Assembly: GCA_934630735.1 (NCBI GenBank)
Contig: CAKTWK010000020.1
Coordinates: 1-36,458 of the forward strand
DNA length: 36,458 nt
Origin: an uncultured Collinsella sp.
GTDB taxonomy: Bacteria > Actinomycetota > Coriobacteriia > Coriobacteriales > Coriobacteriaceae
Direction of reading: 5' to 3'
The notes under the pieces are model-generated. The model was not told the DNA's origin, ran no database searches, and saw nothing but the letters and a program-made list of their open reading frames with translations. The position numbers and the translations under genes were made by a program. This document shows, one piece after another, positions 24,731 through 33,881 of this stretch (position 1 is the stretch's first letter; every line of letters begins with the position of its first letter).

Positions 24731-25012
24731 GTGTCCGTTGTAAAGCCTTGCATTGACGATCTTCTGGAGAAGACCGATCACAACCGCTTCCTGCTCGCTT
24801 CGCTTGCCTCTAAGCGTGCCTGCGACATCAATAGCATGCTGCGCGGCCAGCATAACCGCGTGCTTGCCGTCCAGGATGTCGACGACATCACCATCGCGCT
24901 CTCCGGCGCTGACACCATCTCGATGGCTATGGACGAGATCGTCGACGGCGATATCTCCTACGACGAGGCCCGTTACGAGAAGGCGCTCGGCCATAAGGTT
25001 GCTGAAGCCTAA
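24731..25012 (+). CDS. rpoZ: RNA polymerase omega subunit
   Basis: Assembly and stability subunit of RNA polymerase. The 93 residues show the omega pattern CIDDLLEKTDHNRFLLASLASKRA-like N-terminal half (residues about 6-28), with SKRACDINSML as the conserved core. The C-terminal half is divergent and acidic. GTG at 24731 is preceded by a short GAGG. Position after gmk supports the call. Its stop abuts the thiI start codon. Confidence 0.9.
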   Translation: MSVVKPCIDDLLEKTDHNRFLLASLASKRACDINSMLRGQHNRVLAVQDVDDITIALSGADTISMAMDEIVDGDISYDEARYEKALGHKVAEA

Positions 25013-26257
25013 ATGGCAGCTCGCGTTTGCCTGGTCCACTATCACGAGGTTGGACTGAAGGGCAAGAACCGCGCACATTTTGAGCATATCCTCATGGATA
25101 ACATTAAGGCGGCTTTGGCCGCCTTTTCCGTGAACGCCGTATCTCGAATTTCCGGTTATATCCTCGTGACCTTTAACGAGCATCAGGCCGACGAGGCGGC
25201 GCGTGTCATCCGCACCGTCCCCGGCGTTGCCCGTGTGTCCCTGGCGTACCACACCAACCGCGACCCGCAGGAGTACTGCGCCGCCGCCGTCAAGGCGCTG
25301 CGCGAGTTTGGCCCCTTCGATTCGTTTAAGGTGCATGCCAAGCGCTCCAATACCGACTATGAGCTCACCTCGATTGATATCAATCGTCAGGTGGGTGAGG
25401 TGCTGTGCGAGGCCTTCCCCGATAAAAAGGTTCAAATGCACGATCCCGATGCGATGGTGCACGTACTGGTGGTCCAGGGTAGCGTTTACGTGTACGCGCG
25501 CTCCGAGCGCGGCGTGGGTGGTCTGCCGGTGGGTTCTGCCGGCAAGGTCGTGACGCTTCTGTCGTCGGGCATCGATTCTCCGGTGGCGACCTGGATGCTC
25601 GCGCGTCGCGGCGCGGTTTGCGTGCCGGTGCATTTCTCCGGTCGTCCGCAGACGCCCGATACCAGCGAGTATTTGGTGCAGGACATCATCCGCGCGCTTG
25701 AGCCGGGTGTCCAGATCGGCCGCCTGTACGTGGTGCCGTTTGGAGATTGTCAGCGTGAGATTTCCGTCGCCTGCCCCAGCAACCTGCGCGTGATCATGTA
25801 TCGCCGCATCATGTATTCGGTTGCCGAGCGCATTGCGCATATCGAGGGCGCCAAGGCCATCGTGACCGGCGAGTCGCTCGGTCAGGTTGCCTCCCAGACG
25901 CTCGAGAACATCATGGCCGTCAACGAGGCCGTCAAGATCCCCGTGTTCCGTCCGCTCATCGGGTCTGACAAGCAGGAGATCATTGCGCGCGCTCAGGAGA
26001 TTGGCACGTTTGATATTTCGACCGAGGCAGCGCCCGACTGCTGCACGCTGTTTATGCCGCGTCGTCCCGAGACGCACGCCAAACTCGATGCCGTGCACGA
26101 GGCCTGGGAGCTGTTCGACCACGAGGAGATGATCGAGCGCCTGCTTAAGCAGACCGAGTATATCGACTTCTCCAGCAACACGTATAAGGCCCCTAAGACC
26201 TTAAAACGCAAACATCCGGAGCTTGCTCCGCGTGAGATTTACCAAGATCACGAGTAA
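25013..26257 (+). CDS. thiI: tRNA 4-thiouridine synthase ThiI (no rhodanese domain)
   Basis: Adenylates U8 of tRNA for sulfur insertion; in many bacteria it also supports thiamine thiazole synthesis. The 414 residues comprise an N-terminal ferredoxin-like/THUMP region (about 60-165) and a PP-loop ATPase with VTLLSSGIDSPVATWML (about 180-196), plus the AAPDCCTLFMPRRP motif near 340. The C-terminal rhodanese domain of E. coli ThiI is absent, as in Bacillus, where a dedicated cysteine desulfurase supplies sulfur; none is next to it here. The ATG directly follows the rpoZ stop. Confidence 0.95.
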   Translation: MAARVCLVHYHEVGLKGKNRAHFEHILMDNIKAALAAFSVNAVSRISGYILVTFNEHQADEAARVIRTVPGVARVSLAYHTNRDPQEYCAAAVKALREFGPFDSFKVHAKRSNTDYELTSIDINRQVGEVLCEAFPDKKVQMHDPDAMVHVLVVQGSVYVYARSERGVGGLPVGSAGKVVTLLSSGIDSPVATWMLARRGAVCVPVHFSGRPQTPDTSEYLVQDIIRALEPGVQIGRLYVVPFGDCQREISVACPSNLRVIMYRRIMYSVAERIAHIEGAKAIVTGESLGQVASQTLENIMAVNEAVKIPVFRPLIGSDKQEIIARAQEIGTFDISTEAAPDCCTLFMPRRPETHAKLDAVHEAWELFDHEEMIERLLKQTEYIDFSSNTYKAPKTLKRKHPELAPREIYQDHE

Positions 26258-26267
26258 TTGCCTGCAT

Positions 26268-26300
26268 AGACCGACGATGCGCCTGTATCGTCGGTCTTTT
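26268..26300 (+). terminator. Terminator of mihF-gmk-rpoZ-thiI
   Basis: AGACCGACGAT (26268-26278) pairs perfectly with ATCGTCGGTCT (26287-26297), followed by TTT. It lies ten bases after the thiI stop. Confidence 0.92.
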
Positions 26301-26471
26301 GCTATCTGGGCAAATGATGCCAAGATGTTCATTCGCTGACGTGTGCCTGAATAAATGGACATGTTCCCGCAAGGTTTTGGTCAGCTTTTGGTTTGACCGC
26401 TAAAACTGGTGTGGACGTGCGGAAGCTGCGGCGTTCGTTTCCTGACACGATGGTGTTGGGAGGTGTTTGCT

Positions 26472-27182
26472 ATGGCGCAGCGCGAGCAACACGAACGGGT
26501 TAAACGGATGGACCGCTTGGCGGGCAAGTTACTCGGTCACAAGGCGGTGGTGGTGGCGATTCTGGTTGTCATTGCCGCCGCGAGTGGCTTAGCGATGGCA
26601 AGTTTTAATAGCCGCTCCAGCGGCGTGTCGTTTGAGCGTAGTGATGAGACGATCTCCTCGGATGTGCACGGGGATGGTGATGTGTCTCATGATGATGCCG
26701 ATGAGTCTTCGGCCAAGAGCTCCTCTGCTGCCGAGGTGTACGTCGATGTAGATGGCGCCGTTGTGAGGCCTGGCGTGTATCGGCTCAAAGATGGAGCACG
26801 GGTGTCCCAAGCGATCGATTCCGCCGGAGGGCTTACGGCCGAGGCGGATGTGACCGGGCTTAATCGTGCGTCCAAGATCACAGATGGCCAAAAGATCTAT
26901 GTTCCGACAGTGGGGGAGCAACAAGCGACTGCGGCGGTCGGCGGGGCCGAAAGCGGTGCTGGCGCGACTCCTAGCGCGGGGTCTTCGTCGGGGCTCGTGA
27001 ACATCAATACGGCAAGTGCGGCGGAGCTGCAGACGCTTTCGGGCATCGGGCCTTCTATGGCTCAGTCGATTATCGATGAGCGGACAAAGAACGGTGCTTT
27101 TGCCTCAGTCGATGACCTGATGCGCGTATCGGGGATTGGTGAGAAGAAGCTCGCCAAAATCAAAGATTGCATTTGCGTATGA
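26472..27182 (+). CDS. comEA: ComEA, DNA-binding competence protein
   Basis: Membrane-anchored DNA receptor that pulls incoming DNA to the ComEC channel. The 236 residues have a cytoplasmic basic N-terminus and one membrane span (about 26-45). A Ser/Asp-rich linker leads to an SLBB domain (VYVDVDGAVVRPGVYRL onward, about 92-145). A second Gly/Ser-rich linker precedes a double helix-hairpin-helix (LVNINTASAAELQTLSGIG to the end). ATG at 26472 lies nine bases after GGGAGG (26457-26462). The 214 bases upstream hold the thiI terminator, a GGTCA/TGACC inverted repeat near 26378-26397 and no gene. The stop overlaps comEC. Confidence 0.93.
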   Translation: MAQREQHERVKRMDRLAGKLLGHKAVVVAILVVIAAASGLAMASFNSRSSGVSFERSDETISSDVHGDGDVSHDDADESSAKSSSAAEVYVDVDGAVVRPGVYRLKDGARVSQAIDSAGGLTAEADVTGLNRASKITDGQKIYVPTVGEQQATAAVGGAESGAGATPSAGSSSGLVNINTASAAELQTLSGIGPSMAQSIIDERTKNGAFASVDDLMRVSGIGEKKLAKIKDCICV

Positions 27183-29482
27183 GTGCGACCGATCGCGAGC
27201 AAGTGATGCCACCACGACCATTGATGCCGTGGACGATGGCGCTTTGTGCCGGCTTGTGTGTGAGCTGTGGCTTGGTACTTAACATGGCGGCCGATTTGCT
27301 GTTGGGAGAGCGGGCGGCGTCCGTCGCGTCGCTTATGGCCATTCCCGTTGCGGCTGCGGCCTGCATCGTATTGGCTCGGTCCTGTATGCGCCTTGTGCGG
27401 TGGAGACGATGGCTTTATGCCGCGGGCCTTGGCTTCTTGGCGGGGGCGGTCGTGTCCGCGGGTTGGGCGATCGGGGCGCTGCGTGCTTCGAGCGCACTGG
27501 ATAATCGGGCTGCGAGCAGTCTCGAGTTTGTTGTGCACGGCGACCCGTCCATCAGTGACGGTGCATACTCCTATACCTGCGATGCGTATGCAGGCGAAAA
27601 GCGTTTGGGTCAGTTGCGGCTGTCGTGTGATCGCGAGCTCGACGTCGGTTCGCATGTACGTGCTATCGGTCGAATTTCGCTCTTTGAGAACGATGCGTAT
27701 GGGCGCTCACGCGTGCTTCGAGGCGAGCTGCGAAAAGTGAAGGTCATCCGGTTGGCGTCGGTCGACGAGGGCTCTCCGGGGCCGCTGCTTCGGCTGCGAA
27801 ATGGGCTGCTTGCATCCATCGCGCCTGCGACCGACCCGGCGCGTGCGCTCATAGCCGGTGTCGTCTGCGGTCGTTCGGCCGAGCTGCGCGCCCAGCCGGC
27901 GGGCGACTGGTTTTCGGTGACGGGAACGGCACATCTTATCGCCGTCTCGGGCAGCCATTTGGCTATCGTGGGGTTTGTAATCGAGGGCGTATTGCAAAAG
28001 ACCCGGTGCTCACGTGGTCTTCAGCGGGCGATATTGGCGATAACGCTTGTGGGCTACGCTGCCTTTACGGGCGCGTCTCCCTCGGCCGTGCGCGCGTGCT
28101 GCATGGTGTTCGCGACGCTTGTCGTAAACGGCGCGGGGCGTCGCCGGCACGGCGCATCGGCACTCTTCGTAACCATGTCCATCTTTGTGCTACTGCGGCC
28201 GACGGTGCTGTTCGAGATGGGCTTTCAGCTTTCATGCGCCAGCGTCTTAGCCATTCTGTGCTTTTGTCCCTATGCGACCTACGCTTTGGGTGAGCTGGGT
28301 GTGCCATCGGGCGTTGCCAGCGTGCTTTCCGTCACGCTGTGCTCGCAACTGGCGACACTTCCCATTACCATTCCTGCCTTCGGTACATTCTCGCTCATTG
28401 CTCCGTTGGCAAATGCGGTCATCGGTCCGGTGGTGAGCGTTCTGCTCGCTGTGTCGATCGTGCTGGCTCCCTTTTCGCTCGTGGGACCGTTGCGGACTTG
28501 GGCGCTCGTTGTGCCCATGATTGCCGCCCGTTGCGCGCTGTTCTTCGAGCAGCTGTTTGCCGCCGTGCCGGGTGCATACGTGAGCGTGCCGCCCGATAGC
28601 ATGTGGATTTACCTAGTGCCGTGTTTTCTGGCGGTTCTGCTGGTCTGGTGGCCGCGTCCCCGTGCACGTCCTATGGCGGTGGGGCTTGCATGCCTGATGC
28701 TCTTGGCTGCGATTCCGTACGTCTATTGGGATCGATTCGCTCCGCCTTCGGTGACGGTGCTCGATGTGGGCCAGGCCGATGCGATTCTTATCCGCCAAGG
28801 CGGCGCAGTAGCTCTCGTCGACTGCGGGCTCGACGAGCGTGTGGTTGCGGCGTTGGTTCGCAATAACGTGCACCATATCGATGCCGTCTTTGTGACGCAT
28901 TGGGATGAGGACCACTGGGGTGGTTTGCCTGCCGTGCTCGAACAGTTTTCGGTCGGAACGATTGCCGTGGCGGCGGATGCGCTGGAGGATGCTCCTGCCG
29001 AGGTATTGAACCGACCTGGCGTGGAGTATCGGCAGGTGCGCCGTGGGGATACGGTCGACATCGGCTCATTTTGCGCTCGCGTGATGTGGCCATTCGAGTT
29101 CGTGGATGGCGAGGGAAATGAGGACTCGCTTGTCCTGCTGCTCTCTTATGTTCAGGAAGGCAAGGGCCTGCGAATACTTCTCACCGGTGATGCCGAGCTC
29201 GACCAAGAGCGGGAATTCGTGCAGGAGGTGGGGGATATCGATGTCCTTAAACTTGGGCATCACGGCTCCAAGGTTTCAGTCGATGGCGAGTTGCTGGACG
29301 TCCTGAAGCCCGAGCTTTCCCTCGCAAGCGCCGGTGAGGGAAATCGATACGGCCATCCGTCCGATGCCTGCATCGATGCCGTTAAGGAAGCGGGTGGTGT
29401 GTTCGCGTGTACCATCGAACACGGCGACATTACCGTCACACCGACTGCGAATGGCTTTGCGATGCGATGCCAGCGACCGTGA
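27179..29482 (+). CDS. comEC: ComEC/Rec2, DNA uptake channel with MBL domain
   Basis: Polytopic membrane protein that carries single-stranded DNA into the cell. The 767 residues have hydrophobic N-terminal spans, an extracellular OB-like region, a competence domain with multiple spans (about 240-500, containing HLIAVSGSHLAIVGF), and a C-terminal metallo-beta-lactamase-like domain. That domain carries FVTHWDEDHWGG, LLTGDAELDQE and LGHHGSKVS, a nearly complete metal set suggesting nuclease activity. ATG 27179 overlaps the comEA stop as ATGA; a TTG 12 bases earlier is less likely. No comF, comG or pilus genes are in the window, so competence itself is not shown. Confidence 0.95.
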   Translation: MSATDREQVMPPRPLMPWTMALCAGLCVSCGLVLNMAADLLLGERAASVASLMAIPVAAAACIVLARSCMRLVRWRRWLYAAGLGFLAGAVVSAGWAIGALRASSALDNRAASSLEFVVHGDPSISDGAYSYTCDAYAGEKRLGQLRLSCDRELDVGSHVRAIGRISLFENDAYGRSRVLRGELRKVKVIRLASVDEGSPGPLLRLRNGLLASIAPATDPARALIAGVVCGRSAELRAQPAGDWFSVTGTAHLIAVSGSHLAIVGFVIEGVLQKTRCSRGLQRAILAITLVGYAAFTGASPSAVRACCMVFATLVVNGAGRRRHGASALFVTMSIFVLLRPTVLFEMGFQLSCASVLAILCFCPYATYALGELGVPSGVASVLSVTLCSQLATLPITIPAFGTFSLIAPLANAVIGPVVSVLLAVSIVLAPFSLVGPLRTWALVVPMIAARCALFFEQLFAAVPGAYVSVPPDSMWIYLVPCFLAVLLVWWPRPRARPMAVGLACLMLLAAIPYVYWDRFAPPSVTVLDVGQADAILIRQGGAVALVDCGLDERVVAALVRNNVHHIDAVFVTHWDEDHWGGLPAVLEQFSVGTIAVAADALEDAPAEVLNRPGVEYRQVRRGDTVDIGSFCARVMWPFEFVDGEGNEDSLVLLLSYVQEGKGLRILLTGDAELDQEREFVQEVGDIDVLKLGHHGSKVSVDGELLDVLKPELSLASAGEGNRYGHPSDACIDAVKEAGGVFACTIEHGDITVTPTANGFAMRCQRP

Positions 29483-29490
29483 CGACGTCG

Positions 29491-29520
29491 TTGGCGTGTG
29501 GTGGGCCCCTGGGCTAGAAT
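29491..29520 (+). promoter_or_regulatory. Predicted promoter of holA
   Basis: TTGGCG (29491-29496), an 18-base spacer, then TAGAAT (29515-29520) preceded by TGGGC. It would allow expression independent of comEC. Confidence 0.55.
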
Positions 29521-29560
29521 GGCACGGAACGAATACGAAGGCCTGCGGGAGGGGAGCGCA

Positions 29561-30523
29561 ATGTCCGAAACCGGTTTGCTGCCGGCATATCTGATCGTCG
29601 GTACCGACGGAGTTAAGCGCGACCACGCCGTCTCGCGTATGAAAGCGCGTCTGGAAAAATCGGGTATGTTCGAGTTCAACCTCGACGAGCGAGACATGAC
29701 CAAGGACCCCGATATCGAGTCCATTATCGGATCGCTTAACACCTTTCCGATGGGCAGCGAGTTTCGTCTGGTAATCCTCGATGGCTGCTCAAAGCTCGCC
29801 AAGGCGGTCTCGGAGCCGCTCGTTGGGTATCTGGCGAGTCCCAGCCCAACAACGGTCTGCCTCTTCATCGCCGACTCACTTTCCAAGAATACGCGCCTGT
29901 ATAAGGCAATCGCCAAGATCGACAAGAAGGCTATCGTCGATTGCTCGGGTACCAAGCGCTGGGAACTGCCGCGCCGTGTTCAGCAGATGGCGACGCAGCG
30001 CGGTAAGTCGATTTCGACGGCGGCCGCCGAGGAGCTCGTCTCGCGTTCGGGTGAAAACACGCGCATGCTCGATAACGACTTGGCTAAGCTTGCCCAGATG
30101 GTCGAGTCGCCTCAGATTGAACTTGCCGATGTTGAGCGCTGGATTGTTCGTACGGCCGAGGTTCAACCCTGGGACTTCCTCAACGCCGTCTCGGCTCGCG
30201 ATATGCGGCGTTCGCTCGAGCTCTTTAAGCTCCTGCCCTCCAAGAGCTACGTGTGGACTTACACATTGCTGTGCGGTCGCATTCGCGAGCTTATCGTCGC
30301 CAAGGCGCTCGACGCGCGTGGGCAGGGTCGCGAGCTGGCCGCAACGCTCAAGCTCCAGTCCTGGCAGGTCAAGAATCACCTGACCTGGGCACGTCGCTTT
30401 TCGATGGCAGAGCTCATCGCAGCGCTCGAGGGTGCCGTTGATGTGGAGCTCGCGCTCAAGGGTTCGGCCGATTCTCAGACCGCGCTTTTGCTCTGGATTA
30501 CGAACATCTTGAGAAAATCGTGA
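29561..30523 (+). CDS. holA: DNA polymerase III delta subunit
   Basis: Clamp-loader subunit that opens the beta clamp. The 320 residues start LLPAYLIVGTDGVKRDHAV, an N-terminal AAA+-like domain without a full Walker A motif, as usual for delta. A helical lid (about 140-210) and a C-terminal collar domain (MRRSLELFKLLPSK onward) follow. ATG at 29561 follows GGGAGGGGAG; an earlier ATG at 29498 lies before the predicted transcription start. The gene order comEA-comEC-holA-rpsT-lepA is common in Gram-positive genomes. Confidence 0.93.
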   Translation: MSETGLLPAYLIVGTDGVKRDHAVSRMKARLEKSGMFEFNLDERDMTKDPDIESIIGSLNTFPMGSEFRLVILDGCSKLAKAVSEPLVGYLASPSPTTVCLFIADSLSKNTRLYKAIAKIDKKAIVDCSGTKRWELPRRVQQMATQRGKSISTAAAEELVSRSGENTRMLDNDLAKLAQMVESPQIELADVERWIVRTAEVQPWDFLNAVSARDMRRSLELFKLLPSKSYVWTYTLLCGRIRELIVAKALDARGQGRELAATLKLQSWQVKNHLTWARRFSMAELIAALEGAVDVELALKGSADSQTALLLWITNILRKS

Positions 30524-30572
30524 TGATACCTGCCTATTTGACAAATTCGTTCTATCCCTTTGAGAGGGAGCG

Positions 30573-30581
30573 TGCTATAGT
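30573..30581 (+). promoter_or_regulatory. Predicted extended -10 promoter of rpsT
   Basis: TGC-TATAGT; transcription would start near 30588. TTGACA at 30538 is 32 bases away, too far to be its -35. Confidence 0.6.
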
Positions 30582-30656
30582 AGGCGCTTGCATGACCTCA
30601 CCGTGTCTCAGAGGTGTCATACATTTTTTGCAAGGAACTCGAAAGGAACTCCAGAA

Positions 30657-30923
30657 GTGGCAAACATCAAGTCTCAGAAGAAGCGTATCCGCACCAATGA
30701 GGCAGCTCGCATGCGTAACAAGGCTGTCAAGTCCGAGCTCAAGACGCTGACCAAGCACGTCCAGTCCGCCGTCGCCGAGGGCGACGCCGAGAAGGCCCAG
30801 GCTGCCCTCAAGACCGTCACCAAGCGTCTCGACATGGCTGCCGCCAAGCATGTTATCCACAAGAACCAGGCTTCCAACCGCAAGTCCGGTCTTGCCAAGC
30901 TCGTGAACAGCATCAACGCCTAA
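30657..30923 (+). CDS. rpsT: 30S ribosomal protein S20
   Basis: Primary 16S rRNA-binding protein of the small subunit. The 88 residues begin [25 protein letters not shown] (about 2-22), form three helices rich in Lys and Ala, and end [15 protein letters not shown]. The start is GTG at 30657, ten bases after GAAAGGA (30641-30647); the conserved N-terminus begins there. The gene has its own promoter and terminator. Confidence 0.95.
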   Translation: MANIKSQKKRIRTNEAARMRNKAVKSELKTLTKHVQSAVAEGDAEKAQAALKTVTKRLDMAAAKHVIHKNQASNRKSGLAKLVNSINA

Positions 30924-30957
30924 GTTGTAAATTTCACACCACACAGATTACGCGCAT

Positions 30958-30994
30958 AAATGGAGCCTGTTTTATGGAACAGGCTCCATTTTTT
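30958..30994 (+). terminator. Terminator of rpsT
   Basis: TGGAGCCTGTT (30961-30971) pairs with AACAGGCTCCA (30978-30988), extended by AAA/TTT, and is followed by six Ts. Confidence 0.95.
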
Positions 30995-31006
30995 GTACCG
31001 CTCGGG

Positions 31007-31012
31007 TAAGAT
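31007..31012 (+). promoter_or_regulatory. Predicted -10 of lepA, placed for a leaderless message
   Basis: TAAGAT preceded by CGGG. Its expected start point (about 31019) coincides with the lepA ATG at 31020. No -35 is evident. Confidence 0.45.
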
Positions 31013-31019
31013 AGTCCGC

Positions 31020-32831
31020 ATGAATACTTCAATTGACATTTCCCACATCCGCAACTTCTCGATCGTTGCGCATATCGACCATGGCAAGTCCACGATCAGT
31101 GACCGCATCCTCGAGCTCACCCATACCGTCGATGAGCGCGACATGGAGTCGCAGCTGCTTGACACGATGGACATCGAGCGCGAGCGTGGCATCACGATCA
31201 AGTCCAATGCCGTCCGCGTGTCCTATGACGCCGACGACGGCGAGACGTATCAGTTCAACCTGATCGATACGCCGGGCCACGTGGACTTCACCTACGAGGT
31301 CTCGCGTTCGCTGGCCGCTTGTGAGGGTGCGGTGCTCGTCGTGGACGCCACTCAGGGCGTCGAGGCGCAGACCGTCTCCAACGCGACGCTCGCCATGAAC
31401 GCCAATCTGGACATTGTGCCGGCCATCAACAAGATCGACCTGCCCTCGGCCCATCCCGATGAGGTTAAGACCGAGATCGAGGATGACCTGGCGATCCCTG
31501 CCGATGATGCTGTGTGCGTCTCGGGCAAGACCGGCGAGGGCATTCACGATCTGCTGGAGTCCATTGTCTTTTTGATTTCGCCGCCTAAGGGCGATGCAAA
31601 CGCTCCGCTCAAAGCGCTCATTTTGGATTCGTACTTTGACGAGTATCGCGGTGTGGTGGCTACGGTGCGCGTCTTCGATGGTTCCATCAAAAAGGGCGAT
31701 ACCCTGCTTATGATGCAAGCCAAGGGCGACTTTTTGGTCGACGGCGTGGGCGTCAAGCGTCCTGCCGAGACCCCGGTCGACGCGCTGACGGTCGGCGAGG
31801 TCGGATATGTGGTCACGGGCTTGAAGGATCCCGAGGCCGTTCGCGTGGGCGATACCCTTACGTGGGCGTCGAACCCCTGCCCCGAGCCGCTTCCCGGTTA
31901 TCGCGAGGCCAAGCCCATGGTCTATACGGGCCTGTTCCCGATCGACAACAAGGACTACGAGAACCTGCGTGACGCGCTCGATAAACTGCACGTCAACGAC
32001 CCGTCGTTGGTGTGGGAGCCCGAGACCTCGGTGGCGCTCGGCTTTGGCTTCCGCGTGGGCTTCCTGGGCCTGCTGCACATGGAAGTCGTCAAGGAACGCC
32101 TGGAGCGCGAGTTCAACCTGGACCTCATTGCCACGAGTCCCTCGGTTGACTATCACGTCTACAAGACCGACGGCGAAATGATCGATGTCCGCAGTCCGCA
32201 GGACCTTCCCGAGGCCACACGCATCGATCGTATCGAGGAACCCTACCTCAAGGCAAAGATCATCTGCCCGCCTGAGTACACGGGTGCCGTCATGCAGCTC
32301 GCCATCGAGCACCGCGGCGTCACAACCGACATGATCCACCTGACGAGCAAATCGGTCGAGATGCGCTTCGATATGCCGCTCGCCGAGCTCATCTTGGACT
32401 TCTTCGATCAGCTCAAGAGCCGCACCAAGGGCTATGCCTCGCTCGACTACGAGTTCAACGAGTACCGTCCCTCCGAGCTCGTGAAGCTCGATATTTTGCT
32501 TTCGGGCGACGAGGTGGACGCGCTTTCGTTTATCGTCCATAAGGACAAGGCATATGGCCTGGCCCGTGGCCTGTGCGACAAGCTCAAGGAGATCATCCCG
32601 CGTCAGCTGTTCGAGGTGCCCATCCAGGGTGCTATCGGCAACAAGATCATCGCCCGTTCCACCGTCAAGGCGCGTCGCAAGGACGTTCTTGCCAAGTGCT
32701 ACGGCGGCGATATCTCGCGTAAGCGCAAGCTGCTCGAGAAGCAGAAAGAGGGCAAGAAGCGCATGAAGGCCATCGGATCGGTCGAGGTCCCGCAGGAGGC
32801 CTTTATGGCGATCCTCAAGGTGGACGAGTAG
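31020..32831 (+). CDS. lepA: Elongation factor 4 (LepA)
   Basis: Translational GTPase that can move ribosomes backwards and aids initiation and assembly. The 603 residues begin [18 protein letters not shown], with the P-loop at about 19-24. [11 protein letters not shown] is the G3 motif and NKIDLPSA is G4. A beta-barrel domain follows, then the two EF-G-like domains, and the LepA-specific basic C-terminal domain ([18 protein letters not shown]). ATG at 31020 fits the family start; an in-frame ATG at 30960 lies inside the rpsT terminator. No Shine-Dalgarno precedes the ATG. Confidence 0.97.
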   Translation: MNTSIDISHIRNFSIVAHIDHGKSTISDRILELTHTVDERDMESQLLDTMDIERERGITIKSNAVRVSYDADDGETYQFNLIDTPGHVDFTYEVSRSLAACEGAVLVVDATQGVEAQTVSNATLAMNANLDIVPAINKIDLPSAHPDEVKTEIEDDLAIPADDAVCVSGKTGEGIHDLLESIVFLISPPKGDANAPLKALILDSYFDEYRGVVATVRVFDGSIKKGDTLLMMQAKGDFLVDGVGVKRPAETPVDALTVGEVGYVVTGLKDPEAVRVGDTLTWASNPCPEPLPGYREAKPMVYTGLFPIDNKDYENLRDALDKLHVNDPSLVWEPETSVALGFGFRVGFLGLLHMEVVKERLEREFNLDLIATSPSVDYHVYKTDGEMIDVRSPQDLPEATRIDRIEEPYLKAKIICPPEYTGAVMQLAIEHRGVTTDMIHLTSKSVEMRFDMPLAELILDFFDQLKSRTKGYASLDYEFNEYRPSELVKLDILLSGDEVDALSFIVHKDKAYGLARGLCDKLKEIIPRQLFEVPIQGAIGNKIIARSTVKARRKDVLAKCYGGDISRKRKLLEKQKEGKKRMKAIGSVEVPQEAFMAILKVDE

Positions 32832-32835
32832 GTCT

Positions 32836-33879
32836 ATGGCGCTTTCTGAATACAGCAAGCGGCTGCTGGGCGCCTATGCCGAGCAGCCGTTCCTTATGGC
32901 TCCCATGGCGGGCGTGACCGACCCTGCCTACCGCATCATGTGCCGCCGCCGCGGTGCCAACCTTGCCTACAGCGAGATGGTGAGCGTGGCGGGCCTTGCC
33001 TATGCCAGCAATAAGACGTGGCGCCTGGTGCTACCGGCCGACGAGGAGCAGCAGATTTGCGTGCAGCTCTTTGGCTCCAAGCCCGATCAGTTTGCGAGCG
33101 CCGTCGCTGCCGTCGAGGAACGTGTGGGCGATCGCCTGTCGCTCATCGATATCAACATGGCATGTCCCGCCCGCAAGGTCGTTACCAAGGGCGAGGGCTC
33201 GGCGCTCATGCGCACGCCCGACCTGGCCGAGAAGATCGTCGAGGCTACGGTGGGCGCAGCGCACGTGCCCGTGACCGTCAAGATTCGCAAGGGCTTTTAT
33301 GCCGAGGATCGCAATGCCGCGACATTTGCCCAGATGCTTGAGAGTGCAGGGGCTGCCGCAGTCGCCGTGCATGGTCGTTGCGCCACGCAGCTCTACACGG
33401 GCCAGGCCGATTGGTCGGTCGTCGATGAGGTTGCCGACGCTGTCGAGATTCCCGTGATTGGTTCGGGCGATGTGTTCTCGGCCGAGGACGCTGCTGAGCA
33501 TCTGCACGGCTCGGGTGCCAGCGCGGTGTTTATCGCGCGCGGCATCTACGGCAATCCGTGGGTGTTCGGCGATGCCCGAGCCCTTGCACTCGATGGCACG
33601 CCGGTTCCTTCTCGCTCCTCGGTCGAGCGCCTGGAGGCTCTGCGCGAGCACCTGACGTTGACGCATGAGCTTCTGCCGCTCATGTCGCGTGCTCGCACGT
33701 ACGCAAGCTGGTACTTAAAGGGCATGCCCCATGCCGCCGCCTGGCGCGCTCAGGTGGTGCGTTGCTCTACGTACGAGGAGTTTATGGCGCTGGTCGATGA
33801 TATCGAGCGCGACGTGGTGGCCTGCGAGGCCGCGCTTGCCGCCGGTGAGTCGGTGCCTGCTCATCCGCTGGAGGCCTAA
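32836..33879 (+). CDS. dusB: tRNA-dihydrouridine synthase
   Basis: FMN enzyme reducing uridines in tRNA D-loops. The 347 residues start with FLMAPMAGVTDPAYR (FMN phosphate end of the barrel). They contain INMACPARKVVTKGEGSALM with the catalytic Cys (near residue 111), VPVTVKIRKGF, VHGRCATQLYTGQADW and IGSGDVFSAEDA. A C-terminal helical RNA-binding domain follows. It belongs to the DusB-like group, though the exact target uridine is not readable. ATG four bases after the lepA stop; hemW follows by two bases. Confidence 0.92.
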   Translation: MALSEYSKRLLGAYAEQPFLMAPMAGVTDPAYRIMCRRRGANLAYSEMVSVAGLAYASNKTWRLVLPADEEQQICVQLFGSKPDQFASAVAAVEERVGDRLSLIDINMACPARKVVTKGEGSALMRTPDLAEKIVEATVGAAHVPVTVKIRKGFYAEDRNAATFAQMLESAGAAAVAVHGRCATQLYTGQADWSVVDEVADAVEIPVIGSGDVFSAEDAAEHLHGSGASAVFIARGIYGNPWVFGDARALALDGTPVPSRSSVERLEALREHLTLTHELLPLMSRARTYASWYLKGMPHAAAWRAQVVRCSTYEEFMALVDDIERDVVACEAALAAGESVPAHPLEA

Positions 33880-33881
33880 CG

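Noticed and set aside
30538..30543. TTGACA as -35 of rpsT
   Set aside because: It lies 32 bases before TATAGT, and no -10 occurs at 16-18 bases downstream.
31029..32858. Long - strand frame opposite lepA
   Set aside because: Antisense shadow of a complete lepA with all GTPase motifs; no domain of its own.
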